64,000 nucleotides of DNA from Sphingomonas paeninsulae (GTDB lineage: Bacteria; Pseudomonadota; Alphaproteobacteria; Sphingomonadales; Sphingomonadaceae): the NCBI RefSeq assembly GCF_003660165.1, contig NZ_CP032829.1:2245001-2309000 (forward strand), read 5' to 3'. A model generated the notes under the pieces. The model was given only the letters and a program-made list of their open reading frames with translations, was not told the origin of the DNA and searched no databases. Positions within the stretch are counted from its first letter, which is position 1; every line of letters begins with the position of its first letter. Below are positions 17,865-26,484 of this stretch, in pieces. The translations under genes were made by a program, and so were the position numbers.

Positions 17865-20051
17865 CTACCGCCGCTTACCCCCCTTATGCGGTATCCCCTT
17901 GGGCCGCCCACGGTGCATTGTCGTAATCCGCCCCTTTTGCTGCCTCGGCGCAGAACCACCCTCCGGCAGCTCAAACCGCAGCGCCCCGCTGATCGGGTTC
18001 GCCTCCGCCAGCCGCAGTTGCAGCTTCATCCCCGGCGCATATTTCACGCCGGAAACATCGCCCTCCAGCGTCTTGGCACCCTCATCATAGCGGAAGTAGT
18101 CGTTCCCCAGCGTCGATACCGGCACCAGCCCATCGCCGCCGATCCCGTCCACCGTCGCAAAGAACCCGAAGTTCGAAACCCCGGTGATCCGCGCGTCGAT
18201 GATCTCACCGATCCGCGTCGACAGATGCGCGGCGACATAGCGGTCCACAGTCTCACGCTCGGCCAGCATCGCACGACGCTCCGCCTGACTGATCGCCTCG
18301 CCCAGCACCTTCATCCGCTGCGCCTCGTCATCGGTCAGCCCACCGTCGCCCAATCCGAAACTGCGCACCAGCCCGCGATGCACCAGCAGATCGGCATAGC
18401 GCCGGATCGGTGAGGTAAAATGCGCATAGCTGCCGAGCGACAGGCCGAAATGCCCGTGATTGTCCGGCCCATAATAAGCCTGAGTTTGCGTCCGCAGCAC
18501 CTGCTCCATGATCTGCGGCCGCTGTTCTGGATCGGTAACGCGCTCCAGCAAGCGGTTGAACACCGCGGGCGTTACAACCTGCCCCAGCGCGAAGTTCACT
18601 CCGAACGTCGCCAGATAATCTTTCAGCGCGACCAGTTTCTCACGGCCCGGAACCTCGTGCACCCGGTACATCACTGGCGACTTCTTCGCCTCCAGCGCCT
18701 TGGCCGCCGCTACGTTCGCCGCGATCATGAAATCCTCGATCAGCCGGTGCGCGTCCAACCGATCGCGCACCGCGATGCTGACGATCTGGCCCTGTTCGTT
18801 CAGCACAACCCGCCGCTCCGGCAAGTCCAGCGCCAGCGGCTCGCGTGCGTCTCGCGCTTTCGCCAACAGCGCCCATGCCGCCCATAAATGTTTCAGATGT
18901 TCGGGTGCATTGCCTCCGTCGATGGCGGCCTGCGCGTCCTCATAGGCGATGTTCGCGGCGACCCGGATCACCGCGCGCGTAAACCGCCACGCCGTCACCT
19001 TGCCCTTGGCGTCGATGGTCAGGTGGCACGCCAGCGCCGCGCGGTCCTGACCCTGTTTCAGTGAACAGATATCCGCCGACAATTCCTCGGGCAGCATCGG
19101 CACAACACGGTCGGGGAAGTACACACTATTGCCGCGTTTCTTCGCTTCCCGGTCCAAAAGTGACCCGGAACGGACATAAAACGACACATCCGCGATCGCG
19201 ACGATGGCTTCAAAGCCACCTTTGTCGTTGGGAGCAGCCCAAACCGCATCATCATGGTCGCGCGCGTCGGCCGGATCGATCGCCACGATGGGCAAATTGC
19301 GCAAATCCTCGCGATCGCCCAGCTTCGTCTTCGAAACCCGGTGTGCTTCCTCCAGCATATCCTCGGTAAAGTGATCGGGGATGCCGTGTTTGTGAATCGC
19401 GATTAAACTGAATGCTTTAGGCGCAAATGGGTCGCCCAGAATCTCCGAAACCCGCGCCACGATGCGGGGTGGACGACCGGCCTTTTCCGCCAACACCAGA
19501 TCACCGTCCACCGCATCGCCAATGTCCGAAATCAGCGTGTCATTCCGCTCGCGCTTGTCGACGGGTTTCAGGAAAAACCGATCTCCCTCACGCCGGACGA
19601 CGCCCAGCAACATCTCCTCCGATTTGGCTAATTTCTTCATAGAATGAACGACATAGCCCGCACCGCGTTCCTCGGATCGACCCAGGAAACGGTCCCCCAC
19701 CGCCATCGCCCCGGCCTTGCTTCGTTCGATCACCCGAACCCGCGGCGGCGTGATTCCATCAGCTTGCCAATTCTCCGGAACCGCCAGCACTGAATCGCCC
19801 TCAATGTCGACAACGCGAAACACCGTGACCTTCGGCAAACCGCCCATTTTATGAAACGCCCGCCCCGGCGCGCTGTCGATCAGCCCCTCATCAGCCATGT
19901 CTTTCAACAATGCTTTCAGCGCGATCTTCTCCGAACCTTTCAGTCCAAACGCGCGCGCAATCTCGCGCTTGCCCGCCGCCGTTTCCGACGTGGTGATGAA
20001 GTTCAAAATCTGGTCGCGCGTAGGCAGACCCGGCTCGATATGTTTGGACAT
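17865..20051 (-). CDS. rnr: Ribonuclease R
   Basis: 728 aa. The N-terminal winged-helix-like region (TRDQILNFITTSETAAGKRE) is followed by cold-shock domains and the RNB exonuclease domain with the acidic metal site in PIVAIDPADARDHDDAVW. A C-terminal S1 domain and a basic tail (KGIPHKGGKRR) complete it. It is a processive 3'-5' exoribonuclease acting on structured RNA. It starts about 50 bases from the divergent glpD start, so the two promoters overlap. The motif order and size fit RNase R rather than RNase II. Confidence 0.95.
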   Translation of the reverse strand: MSKHIEPGLPTRDQILNFITTSETAAGKREIARAFGLKGSEKIALKALLKDMADEGLIDSAPGRAFHKMGGLPKVTVFRVVDIEGDSVLAVPENWQADGITPPRVRVIERSKAGAMAVGDRFLGRSEERGAGYVVHSMKKLAKSEEMLLGVVRREGDRFFLKPVDKRERNDTLISDIGDAVDGDLVLAEKAGRPPRIVARVSEILGDPFAPKAFSLIAIHKHGIPDHFTEDMLEEAHRVSKTKLGDREDLRNLPIVAIDPADARDHDDAVWAAPNDKGGFEAIVAIADVSFYVRSGSLLDREAKKRGNSVYFPDRVVPMLPEELSADICSLKQGQDRAALACHLTIDAKGKVTAWRFTRAVIRVAANIAYEDAQAAIDGGNAPEHLKHLWAAWALLAKARDAREPLALDLPERRVVLNEQGQIVSIAVRDRLDAHRLIEDFMIAANVAAAKALEAKKSPVMYRVHEVPGREKLVALKDYLATFGVNFALGQVVTPAVFNRLLERVTDPEQRPQIMEQVLRTQTQAYYGPDNHGHFGLSLGSYAHFTSPIRRYADLLVHRGLVRSFGLGDGGLTDDEAQRMKVLGEAISQAERRAMLAERETVDRYVAAHLSTRIGEIIDARITGVSNFGFFATVDGIGGDGLVPVSTLGNDYFRYDEGAKTLEGDVSGVKYAPGMKLQLRLAEANPISGALRFELPEGGSAPRQQKGRITTMHRGRPKGIPHKGGKRR

Positions 20052-20101
20052 CGTGCGACGATAGGGGGTTGGCGGGGTCAGGCCAAACGGTAAAGCAAAC
20101 C

Positions 20102-21619
20102 ATGGTCTTTGATCTTCTCATCGTCGGCGGCGGCATCAATGGCACCGCGATTGCGCGTGAGGCCGCGTTGAACGGCCTGTCGGTGATGCTCGTCGAACGC
20201 GACGACCTCGCCAGCCACACGTCATCGGCCTCAACAAAATTGGTCCACGGCGGGCTGCGCTATCTCGAATATTATGAATTCGGGCTGGTCAGGGAGGCGT
20301 TGCAGGAACGCGAGCGCCTGTTGAAAGCCGCGCCCCATCTGATTTACCCGATGCACTTCGTCCTGCCGCATGAGAATGCGGTGCGCCCGTGGTGGCTCGT
20401 TCGGCTTGGGTTGTTGCTTTACGATAATATCGGCGGTCGGATTACTTTGCCGCGTTCACGTGCATTACGAAAGACTGATACTAACTATCTGAAACCATTG
20501 AAGCGACAGGGCAGGGGCTTCGTCTATTCGGACGCCTGGGTGGACGATGCGCGCCTGGTCGTCCTGAACGCGATGGATGCCGCTCGGCATGGAGCGGAAA
20601 TCGTCACGCACACCGCAATGATCGCCGCTCGCCGCGTCGGTGACATTTGGGAAGCAACGCTTTCCGATGGCCGAACAGTGCAGTCGCGCGCGATGGTCAA
20701 CGCCGCCGGTCCGTGGGTCGCTGAAGCACTGGCGCTGACCGGAGCCAACGCCCGCAGCGGCGTGCGCCTGATCAAGGGCAGCCATATCGTCGTGCCAAAG
20801 ATATTCGACGGCGCCCAGGCCTATATGCTGCAACAACCCGACAAACGCATCGTGTTCGCTATCGCCTATGCTAACGACACGACGCTGATCGGCACCACGG
20901 ATATCCCGGTCGAACGCCCCGAAGACGCGCAGATCACACCGAACGAAATCAGCTATCTATGCGAGGCGGCAAACCATTTCTTCGTGAAACAGATCGCCCC
21001 CGCCAATGTCGTGCGAACTTACTCCGGAGTGCGTCCGCTGTACGACGACGGCGCGAGCGAGGCGAAGGCCGTCACGCGCGATTACGTGCTGGAACTCGAC
21101 GCGGCGGGAGCGCCATTGCTTTCGGTGTTCGGCGGCAAGATCACGACCGCGCGACATCTGGCTGAGGAAGCTATCGGAAAACTCGCCAAAGTCACCGACT
21201 GGCAAGTTTCCCGCGTTACCCGTTCTGCTCCGTTCCCCGGCGGCGATATTGGCGCGTTCGATCCGTTTCTTGTCAAAGTCCTAGCGCGCTATCCGTTCCT
21301 CGGTGAAGCACGATCGCTTCGCATGGCCCGCGCATATGGCTCGATGCTGTTCGACATGATTGGCCCCATGATCAAGGACGCGGACGATTTGGGCGAGGAA
21401 TTCGGTGCAGGGTTATCGCAAACCGAAGTCGACTGGATGGTCACCCACGAATGGGCGCACTCGGTCGATGACGTCATCTGGCGGCGAAGCAAATTGGGAC
21501 TGGCGATGAACGAGGCGCAAATCGCCCGGCTCGCGGACTATCTGAAAGGCAAACATGTCGAAATATCTGCTGGCGGTCGATCAGGGGACAACATCGTCAC
21601 GGGCGATCCTGTTCGATAG
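20102..21619 (+). CDS. glpD: Glycerol-3-phosphate dehydrogenase (FAD, aerobic)
   Basis: 505 aa from ATG 20102 (MVFDLLIVGGGINGTAIARE). An in-frame TTG at 20069 is less likely. The FAD-binding GGGINGTAIAREA, STKLVHGGLRYLEYYEFGLV and the C-terminal helical domain (THEWAHSVDDVIWRRSKLG) match GlpD. It oxidises sn-glycerol-3-phosphate to DHAP at the inner membrane and feeds electrons to quinone. Its last 65 bases overlap the start of glpK in another frame, so the C-terminal tail (KHVEISAGGRSGDNIVTG) is not conserved GlpD sequence. Confidence 0.94.
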   Translation: MVFDLLIVGGGINGTAIAREAALNGLSVMLVERDDLASHTSSASTKLVHGGLRYLEYYEFGLVREALQERERLLKAAPHLIYPMHFVLPHENAVRPWWLVRLGLLLYDNIGGRITLPRSRALRKTDTNYLKPLKRQGRGFVYSDAWVDDARLVVLNAMDAARHGAEIVTHTAMIAARRVGDIWEATLSDGRTVQSRAMVNAAGPWVAEALALTGANARSGVRLIKGSHIVVPKIFDGAQAYMLQQPDKRIVFAIAYANDTTLIGTTDIPVERPEDAQITPNEISYLCEAANHFFVKQIAPANVVRTYSGVRPLYDDGASEAKAVTRDYVLELDAAGAPLLSVFGGKITTARHLAEEAIGKLAKVTDWQVSRVTRSAPFPGGDIGAFDPFLVKVLARYPFLGEARSLRMARAYGSMLFDMIGPMIKDADDLGEEFGAGLSQTEVDWMVTHEWAHSVDDVIWRRSKLGLAMNEAQIARLADYLKGKHVEISAGGRSGDNIVTGDPVR

Positions 21620-23021
21620 CGACGCAAAGCCCGTTGCCACCGCGCAGGAGGAGTTTCCTCAGCATTATCCGCAGCCGGGTTGGGTAGAACATGATGCGGA
21701 GGATATCTGGGCCTCTACGCTGCGGGTGATGAAACAGGCGATGCAGGCGGGTGATCCGTCCGCCATTGGCATCACCAACCAGCGTGAAACGATCGTGATC
21801 TGGGACCGCGCTTCGGGCAAGCCCATCCACAATGCCATCGTCTGGCAGGACAGGCGCACAGCGGAATTCTGTGCAAGGTTAAAGGCGGACGGCCACGAGA
21901 GGGCGATTCAGCAAAAAACCGGTCTGCTGCTCGATCCCTATTTCTCGGCGAGCAAGGTCAAGTGGCTGCTTGATAACGTAAGCGGTGCGCGGGAGCAGGC
22001 TGGCAAAGGAAAACTGGCGGTCGGCACCATCGATACGTTTCTGCTCTGGCGGTTGACCGGCGGACGAGTCCACGCGACCGACTGGACGAATGCCGGGCGC
22101 ACTATGCTGTATGACATTCACCGGCGATGCTGGGATGCCGAACTGTTGAAGATATTCGATATTCCAGAAAGTCTCTTACCAGAGGTTTATCCCAACACTT
22201 ATTTGTTTGGCGAAACCGACCCCGCAATGTTCGGTCGCGCCATCCCGATTGCGGGCATGGCGGGCGATCAGCAGGCCGCCCTGATCGGTCAGGCGTGCTT
22301 CGAACCCGGCATGGTAAAATCGACCTATGGCACCGGTTGTTTTATGCTGATGAACACCGGACCCGATGCGCCGATATCGACCAACCGACTGTTGACCACC
22401 CCGGCATACGACATTTCGGGAGAGCACGCTTATGCTCTGGAGGGGTCGATCTTTGTTGCAGGAGCGGCAGTCAAATGGCTCCGGGACAAGATCGGGCTGG
22501 TGGAGACTGCTGGAGAGACGGAGGCCGTCGCGAGGGCGGCGCGCGAAGATCATGGTGTCGTTGTGATCCCCGCTTTCGTCGGCCTTGGCGCGCCGCATTG
22601 GCGACCCGACTTACGGGCCAGTATCCACGGCTTGACCCTGGACACGACCGCAGCCGACCTTGTTCGAGCGACGCTGGAGAGCATTGCCTTTCAGACTCGC
22701 GACCTGACCGATGCGATGGCGGCGGACGGCACCACTCGACCGGCAGCGATCCGTATCGACGGCGGGATGGCAAAGAACAATTGGTTTGCACAGTTTCTGG
22801 CCGACATATTGGAAACGCCGGTCGAACGCCCTGCTAGCCACGAAACCACTGCACTGGGCGCGGCCGTACTGGCCGGAATCACGACCGGAATTATTGCCGA
22901 CAAAGGCGAATTTTCTCAGAAGTGGCGGTCCGATGCGCGGTTCGATGTTGAGATGACCAGGACAAGGCGCGACGGGTTTTTGTCGGACTGGTCGAAAGCG
23001 ATAGAGCGAGCCTTGCGCTGA
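21555..23021 (+). CDS. glpK: Glycerol kinase
   Basis: 488 aa. The FGGY-kinase phosphate loop LAVDQGTTSSRAILFD, NAIVWQDRRTAEFC, YGTGCFMLMNTG and RIDGGMAKNNWFAQFLADI are all present. It phosphorylates glycerol to glycerol-3-phosphate, the substrate of the upstream GlpD, so the two genes form a glycerol-use operon. No glpF facilitator or glpR regulator is in the window. It overlaps glpD by 65 bases. It is convergent with the next gene, whose stop is 4 bases away within a CGATCAATTGATCG palindrome. Confidence 0.96.
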   Translation: MSKYLLAVDQGTTSSRAILFDSDAKPVATAQEEFPQHYPQPGWVEHDAEDIWASTLRVMKQAMQAGDPSAIGITNQRETIVIWDRASGKPIHNAIVWQDRRTAEFCARLKADGHERAIQQKTGLLLDPYFSASKVKWLLDNVSGAREQAGKGKLAVGTIDTFLLWRLTGGRVHATDWTNAGRTMLYDIHRRCWDAELLKIFDIPESLLPEVYPNTYLFGETDPAMFGRAIPIAGMAGDQQAALIGQACFEPGMVKSTYGTGCFMLMNTGPDAPISTNRLLTTPAYDISGEHAYALEGSIFVAGAAVKWLRDKIGLVETAGETEAVARAAREDHGVVVIPAFVGLGAPHWRPDLRASIHGLTLDTTAADLVRATLESIAFQTRDLTDAMAADGTTRPAAIRIDGGMAKNNWFAQFLADILETPVERPASHETTALGAAVLAGITTGIIADKGEFSQKWRSDARFDVEMTRTRRDGFLSDWSKAIERALR

Positions 23022-23024
23022 CGA

Positions 23025-23918
23025 TCAATTGATCGCGGTAAGGAGTGGCTGGCCGGTAAAATGCGCGTCCAGATTCGCCAGTACGAGCACCGCCATTGCG
23101 GCACGGGCTTCTTGCGTCGCGCTTCCCTGATGCGATTGGAGCACAACGGTATCGAGGGTTTTCAAAGCATCGGGTACAATTGGTTCGTGAGCGAAGACGT
23201 CTAGCCCAGCACCGTATATGCGTCCCTCCAGCAAGGCGGCGACCAGTGCGGTCTCGTCCACGATGCCACCACGGGCGATGTTGATCAGGACGCCATCGCG
23301 ACCGAGGCGATCCAGAATATCTGCGTTCACGGCCTTCGCGGTTTCCGTGCCGCCCGACGCCGCTACGATCAGCACGTCGCTTGCGGTCGCCAGTTCGGCG
23401 AGATCTGGCACAAACCGATAGGGTAGCCACGCTTTTGCGGTTCGGCTTGTATAGAGGGTTTCAGATGCAAAGGGTGCGGCGCGGGATGCGATCGACTGTC
23501 CGATCAACCCCATGCCGAACAACCCTATTCTGCGTCCACTGGCCCGCCTTCCGTTCGGAACGCGCCAGTTTCCATGGCGAACGGCGCGGTCGTTGGCCGG
23601 TATCCGACGCTGCACGGCGAGCATTAAACCGATGGCGAGATCGGCAACATCATCGGTGAGAACATCAGGCGTAAGCGTGACGCGGACACCCGCCCGTGTG
23701 GCCGCATCAAGGTCGATGCGATCATGCCCCACGCCATGAACCGCGATGATTTCCAGTGCAGGCAGACTGGCAATCAGGGCGGCATCGACTGCGCTCATAC
23801 CCCCACCCACAATCGCGCGCGTGGTCGTGGGAGGTGAACCCCGAAACAAGCGAAACCTTGCCGACAAGGCTGTCTCAAGCGGCGCGGGAATGTCAGTGGC
23901 GAGGAACAGGTCGATCAT
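23025..23918 (-). CDS. D-isomer-specific 2-hydroxyacid dehydrogenase
   Basis: 297 aa. The NAD-binding motif is GLFGMGLIGQSIASRA. The catalytic Arg, Glu and His are in NIARGGIVDE, DVFAHEP and LQSHQGSAT. Closest in style to glyoxylate/hydroxypyruvate reductases (GhrB-like), which reduce 2-keto acids using NAD(P)H. The true substrate cannot be told. It is convergent with glpK and 17 bases downstream of proS on the same strand. Confidence 0.85.
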   Translation of the reverse strand: MIDLFLATDIPAPLETALSARFRLFRGSPPTTTRAIVGGGMSAVDAALIASLPALEIIAVHGVGHDRIDLDAATRAGVRVTLTPDVLTDDVADLAIGLMLAVQRRIPANDRAVRHGNWRVPNGRRASGRRIGLFGMGLIGQSIASRAAPFASETLYTSRTAKAWLPYRFVPDLAELATASDVLIVAASGGTETAKAVNADILDRLGRDGVLINIARGGIVDETALVAALLEGRIYGAGLDVFAHEPIVPDALKTLDTVVLQSHQGSATQEARAAMAVLVLANLDAHFTGQPLLTAIN

Positions 23919-23934
23919 AACTATGGGTGATAGT

Positions 23935-25461
23935 TCAGTATGTCCGCCCGATCAAAATCCGCTCTACGGCAGGCTCGCCTGTGAACACGCATGTGCCAGT
24001 TGGTGCCGTTGCACCAACCGGCGTATTGCGCACGGTCAGTTTCAAAGCCTTCAATTTCGCCGCAACTGCGCCCAGCGCCGCTCCGGTCGGTCGCGACCAG
24101 TCAGCCTCGACCCAGCCGATCACCTTGTCCTCGCCGCCGGTGAAATGCTTTTCGATAGCCGCCCAGTCTTCCACCCGAACGATCGCCGCATCGCGCCGCG
24201 CCTGAGCCTCTGCAAACAAGCCCAACTGAATTTCATCGAGCAATCCGGCAGCCTGACCAATAAAATCGGCCCGCAGCAGGACAGCGCTCGCCAGCTTCCC
24301 GCCTTCGCCATAAAGCCGGTCGCGCCGAACCAGCGACACGTTCCCGCCAGCAACATCGCGGCCACCGACCTCGATAATCAGCGGCGCGCCCTTCTTGATC
24401 CATGCCCAGCGCTTGCCTTTGCCCGCCTTGGTATCGACATGAACACGCAAAGGCTCACCCAGCGCGTTCAGTTTCAACAGTTCGGCCCGCAATTCGCGCG
24501 CATAGGTCAAAACGGCATCATCTTCGGGAGTTTCACGCAGCATCGGGACGATCACGATCTGATGTGGCGCAACAGCGGGCGGCAGACGAAGGCCATCGTC
24601 ATCACCGTGAACCATGATTAGGCCGCCGATCATCCGCGTCGAAACACCCCAGCTCGTCGTCCAGGCATGGGCGAATTCGCCAGCCTTGTCCTGAAAGCGT
24701 ATGTTTTGCGCCTTGGCGAAGTTTTGCCCGAGGAAGTGGGAGGTGCCCGCCTGTAAGGCTTTACCGTCCTGCATCATCGCCTCGATGCTGTACGTGGCCT
24801 CTGCGCCCGGAAACCGCTCATGTTCGGGCTTTTCACCAGCGACAACCGGCATCGCCAGACAATTCTCGGCGAACTCACGATACACTTCGAGCATTTTCAG
24901 CGTTTCTTCGACCGCTTCGTCGCGTGTGGCATGGGCGGTATGGCCCTCCTGCCAAAGAAACTCGCTCGTTCGCAGGAACATTCGAGTCCGCATTTCCCAG
25001 CGGACGACATTGGCCCACTGGTTGATCAGCACCGGCAAATCGCGCCACGACTGCACCCAGCGGGCCATTGCCGTGCCGATTACGGTCTCCGAAGTCGGCC
25101 GCACGATCAGCGGTTCCTCCAGTTTTGCTGCAGGATCGGGCATCAATCCGCCCTTGCCGTCAGCGATCAGACGATGATGGGTGACAACCGCCATTTCTTT
25201 CGCAAAACCATCAACATGGCTGGCTTCTTTTTCAAAATAGGAGAGCGGAATAAAGATTGGGAAATAGCAATTTTCGTGCCCCGTTTCCTTGATTCGCTGG
25301 TCGAGCAGCTTCTGAATGCGCTCCCAGATGCCATAGCCCCATGGGCGAATGACCATGCAACCGCGCACGCCTGAATCCTCGGCCATGTCGGCTTCGGATA
25401 TGACGGCTTGATACCAGGCAGCGAAATCGGCTTCGCGAGTGACGTTGAGGGCGTGTTTCAT
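23935..25461 (-). CDS. proS: Prolyl-tRNA synthetase, archaeal/eukaryotic-like (type 3) form
   Basis: 508 aa. Class II core: ILIN-type motif region, motif 2 RWEMRTRMFLRTSEFLWQEG, and the anticodon-binding domain followed by a C-terminal extension ending IGRTY. A terminal tyrosine and the lack of the INS editing insert mark the type 3 ProRS rather than the 440-residue alphaproteobacterial or E. coli types. It charges tRNA-Pro. It is divergent from the DMT transporter and may be co-transcribed with the 2-hydroxyacid dehydrogenase downstream. Confidence 0.94.
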   Translation of the reverse strand: MKHALNVTREADFAAWYQAVISEADMAEDSGVRGCMVIRPWGYGIWERIQKLLDQRIKETGHENCYFPIFIPLSYFEKEASHVDGFAKEMAVVTHHRLIADGKGGLMPDPAAKLEEPLIVRPTSETVIGTAMARWVQSWRDLPVLINQWANVVRWEMRTRMFLRTSEFLWQEGHTAHATRDEAVEETLKMLEVYREFAENCLAMPVVAGEKPEHERFPGAEATYSIEAMMQDGKALQAGTSHFLGQNFAKAQNIRFQDKAGEFAHAWTTSWGVSTRMIGGLIMVHGDDDGLRLPPAVAPHQIVIVPMLRETPEDDAVLTYARELRAELLKLNALGEPLRVHVDTKAGKGKRWAWIKKGAPLIIEVGGRDVAGGNVSLVRRDRLYGEGGKLASAVLLRADFIGQAAGLLDEIQLGLFAEAQARRDAAIVRVEDWAAIEKHFTGGEDKVIGWVEADWSRPTGAALGAVAAKLKALKLTVRNTPVGATAPTGTCVFTGEPAVERILIGRTY

Positions 25462-25526
25462 AGCAAAGCGTCTTTGCGGAGCGTGCGGGGGTTGTCCAGT
25501 CTCGCTACGCCACTAGAGCGACCCCC

Positions 25527-26450
25527 ATGAACAGAAACGGCACGAGCGTGCTCCGTGCGGACAGACCGCTGGCTGGCATCGGAATGCGCCTCGCTACGAC
25601 AGTATTTCTATCGATCATGTTTGCCCTGGCGAAACTCGCGCAAGAGCGGGGCGTCAACCTTATTGAAATCCTGTTTTTCCGTCAGTCCATCATGATTGTT
25701 CCGGTCGTCATCATCGCCGCCATTGGGCCGGGTATGGCGTCATTAAAGACCAAAAGACCGGGAGCGCACTTTCGACGCGCAAGTTCAGGACTTTTCGGAA
25801 TGGCGCTGAATTTTGCGACGGTTGCTCTGTTGCCGCTCGCCGAAGCGCAAACGGTTTGGTTCACGACACCCTTGTTCGCAACGATCCTCGGGGCGTTGTG
25901 GCTGCGCGAATATATCGGTTTGCATAGATGGGGCGCGGTGGCTCTTGGTTTCGTCGGCGTGTTGATTGTTGTGCACCCGCAGTCAGGTGGCGTGCACCCG
26001 TTTGGCACGGCGATCGGGCTTGCGGCGGCGTTCATGGTCGCGGTGACGTCCATTTTGATCCGTCAGATCGGTCGCACCGAATCCCCATTGACGGTGGTGT
26101 TCTGGTTCGGCGTAAATTCGTCGCTCGCGCTGTTACTAATCATGCCGTGGGCACTCCATTATCATGATGCGGGTACGTGGTTATTGCTGATCGGCATGGG
26201 TGTCGCGGGCAGCTTTGGTCAGATCGCTTTGACGTTTTCACTCCGGTTTGCGCCGGTATCGGTCATAGCTCCGGTCGATTACGCCAGTCTGTTCTGGACG
26301 ACGGCGCTTGGTGCCGCGCTGTTTTCGGAATGGCCAACGCCGTGGATGTGGCTCGGCGCGCCGATCATTATTTCCAGTGGCCTCTATATTGTATGGCGCG
26401 AACATAAATTGCACCGGATCGCGCTTGCCGCAGCGTCTCTCGCGGAATAG
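25527..26450 (+). CDS. DMT-superfamily (EamA) membrane transporter
   Basis: 307 aa with about ten hydrophobic segments arranged as two EamA repeats. The first repeat includes LFGMALNFATVALLPLAEAQ, the second FSLRFAPVSVIAPVDYASLF. Typical of S-adenosylmethionine- or metabolite-type drug/metabolite transporters at the inner membrane. The substrate is not identifiable. It is divergent from proS with about 65 bases between the starts and is followed after 34 bases by the DUF885 gene, perhaps co-transcribed. Confidence 0.85.
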   Translation: MNRNGTSVLRADRPLAGIGMRLATTVFLSIMFALAKLAQERGVNLIEILFFRQSIMIVPVVIIAAIGPGMASLKTKRPGAHFRRASSGLFGMALNFATVALLPLAEAQTVWFTTPLFATILGALWLREYIGLHRWGAVALGFVGVLIVVHPQSGGVHPFGTAIGLAAAFMVAVTSILIRQIGRTESPLTVVFWFGVNSSLALLLIMPWALHYHDAGTWLLLIGMGVAGSFGQIALTFSLRFAPVSVIAPVDYASLFWTTALGAALFSEWPTPWMWLGAPIIISSGLYIVWREHKLHRIALAAASLAE

Positions 26451-26484
26451 CCTCCCACGTAATAATATATCAGGGAGATTCAAA

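Noticed and set aside
23022-23035. CGATCAATTGATCG palindrome at the glpK end
   Set aside because: It lies over two convergent stop codons, is short and lacks a T-run. I treat it as chance or a very weak terminator.
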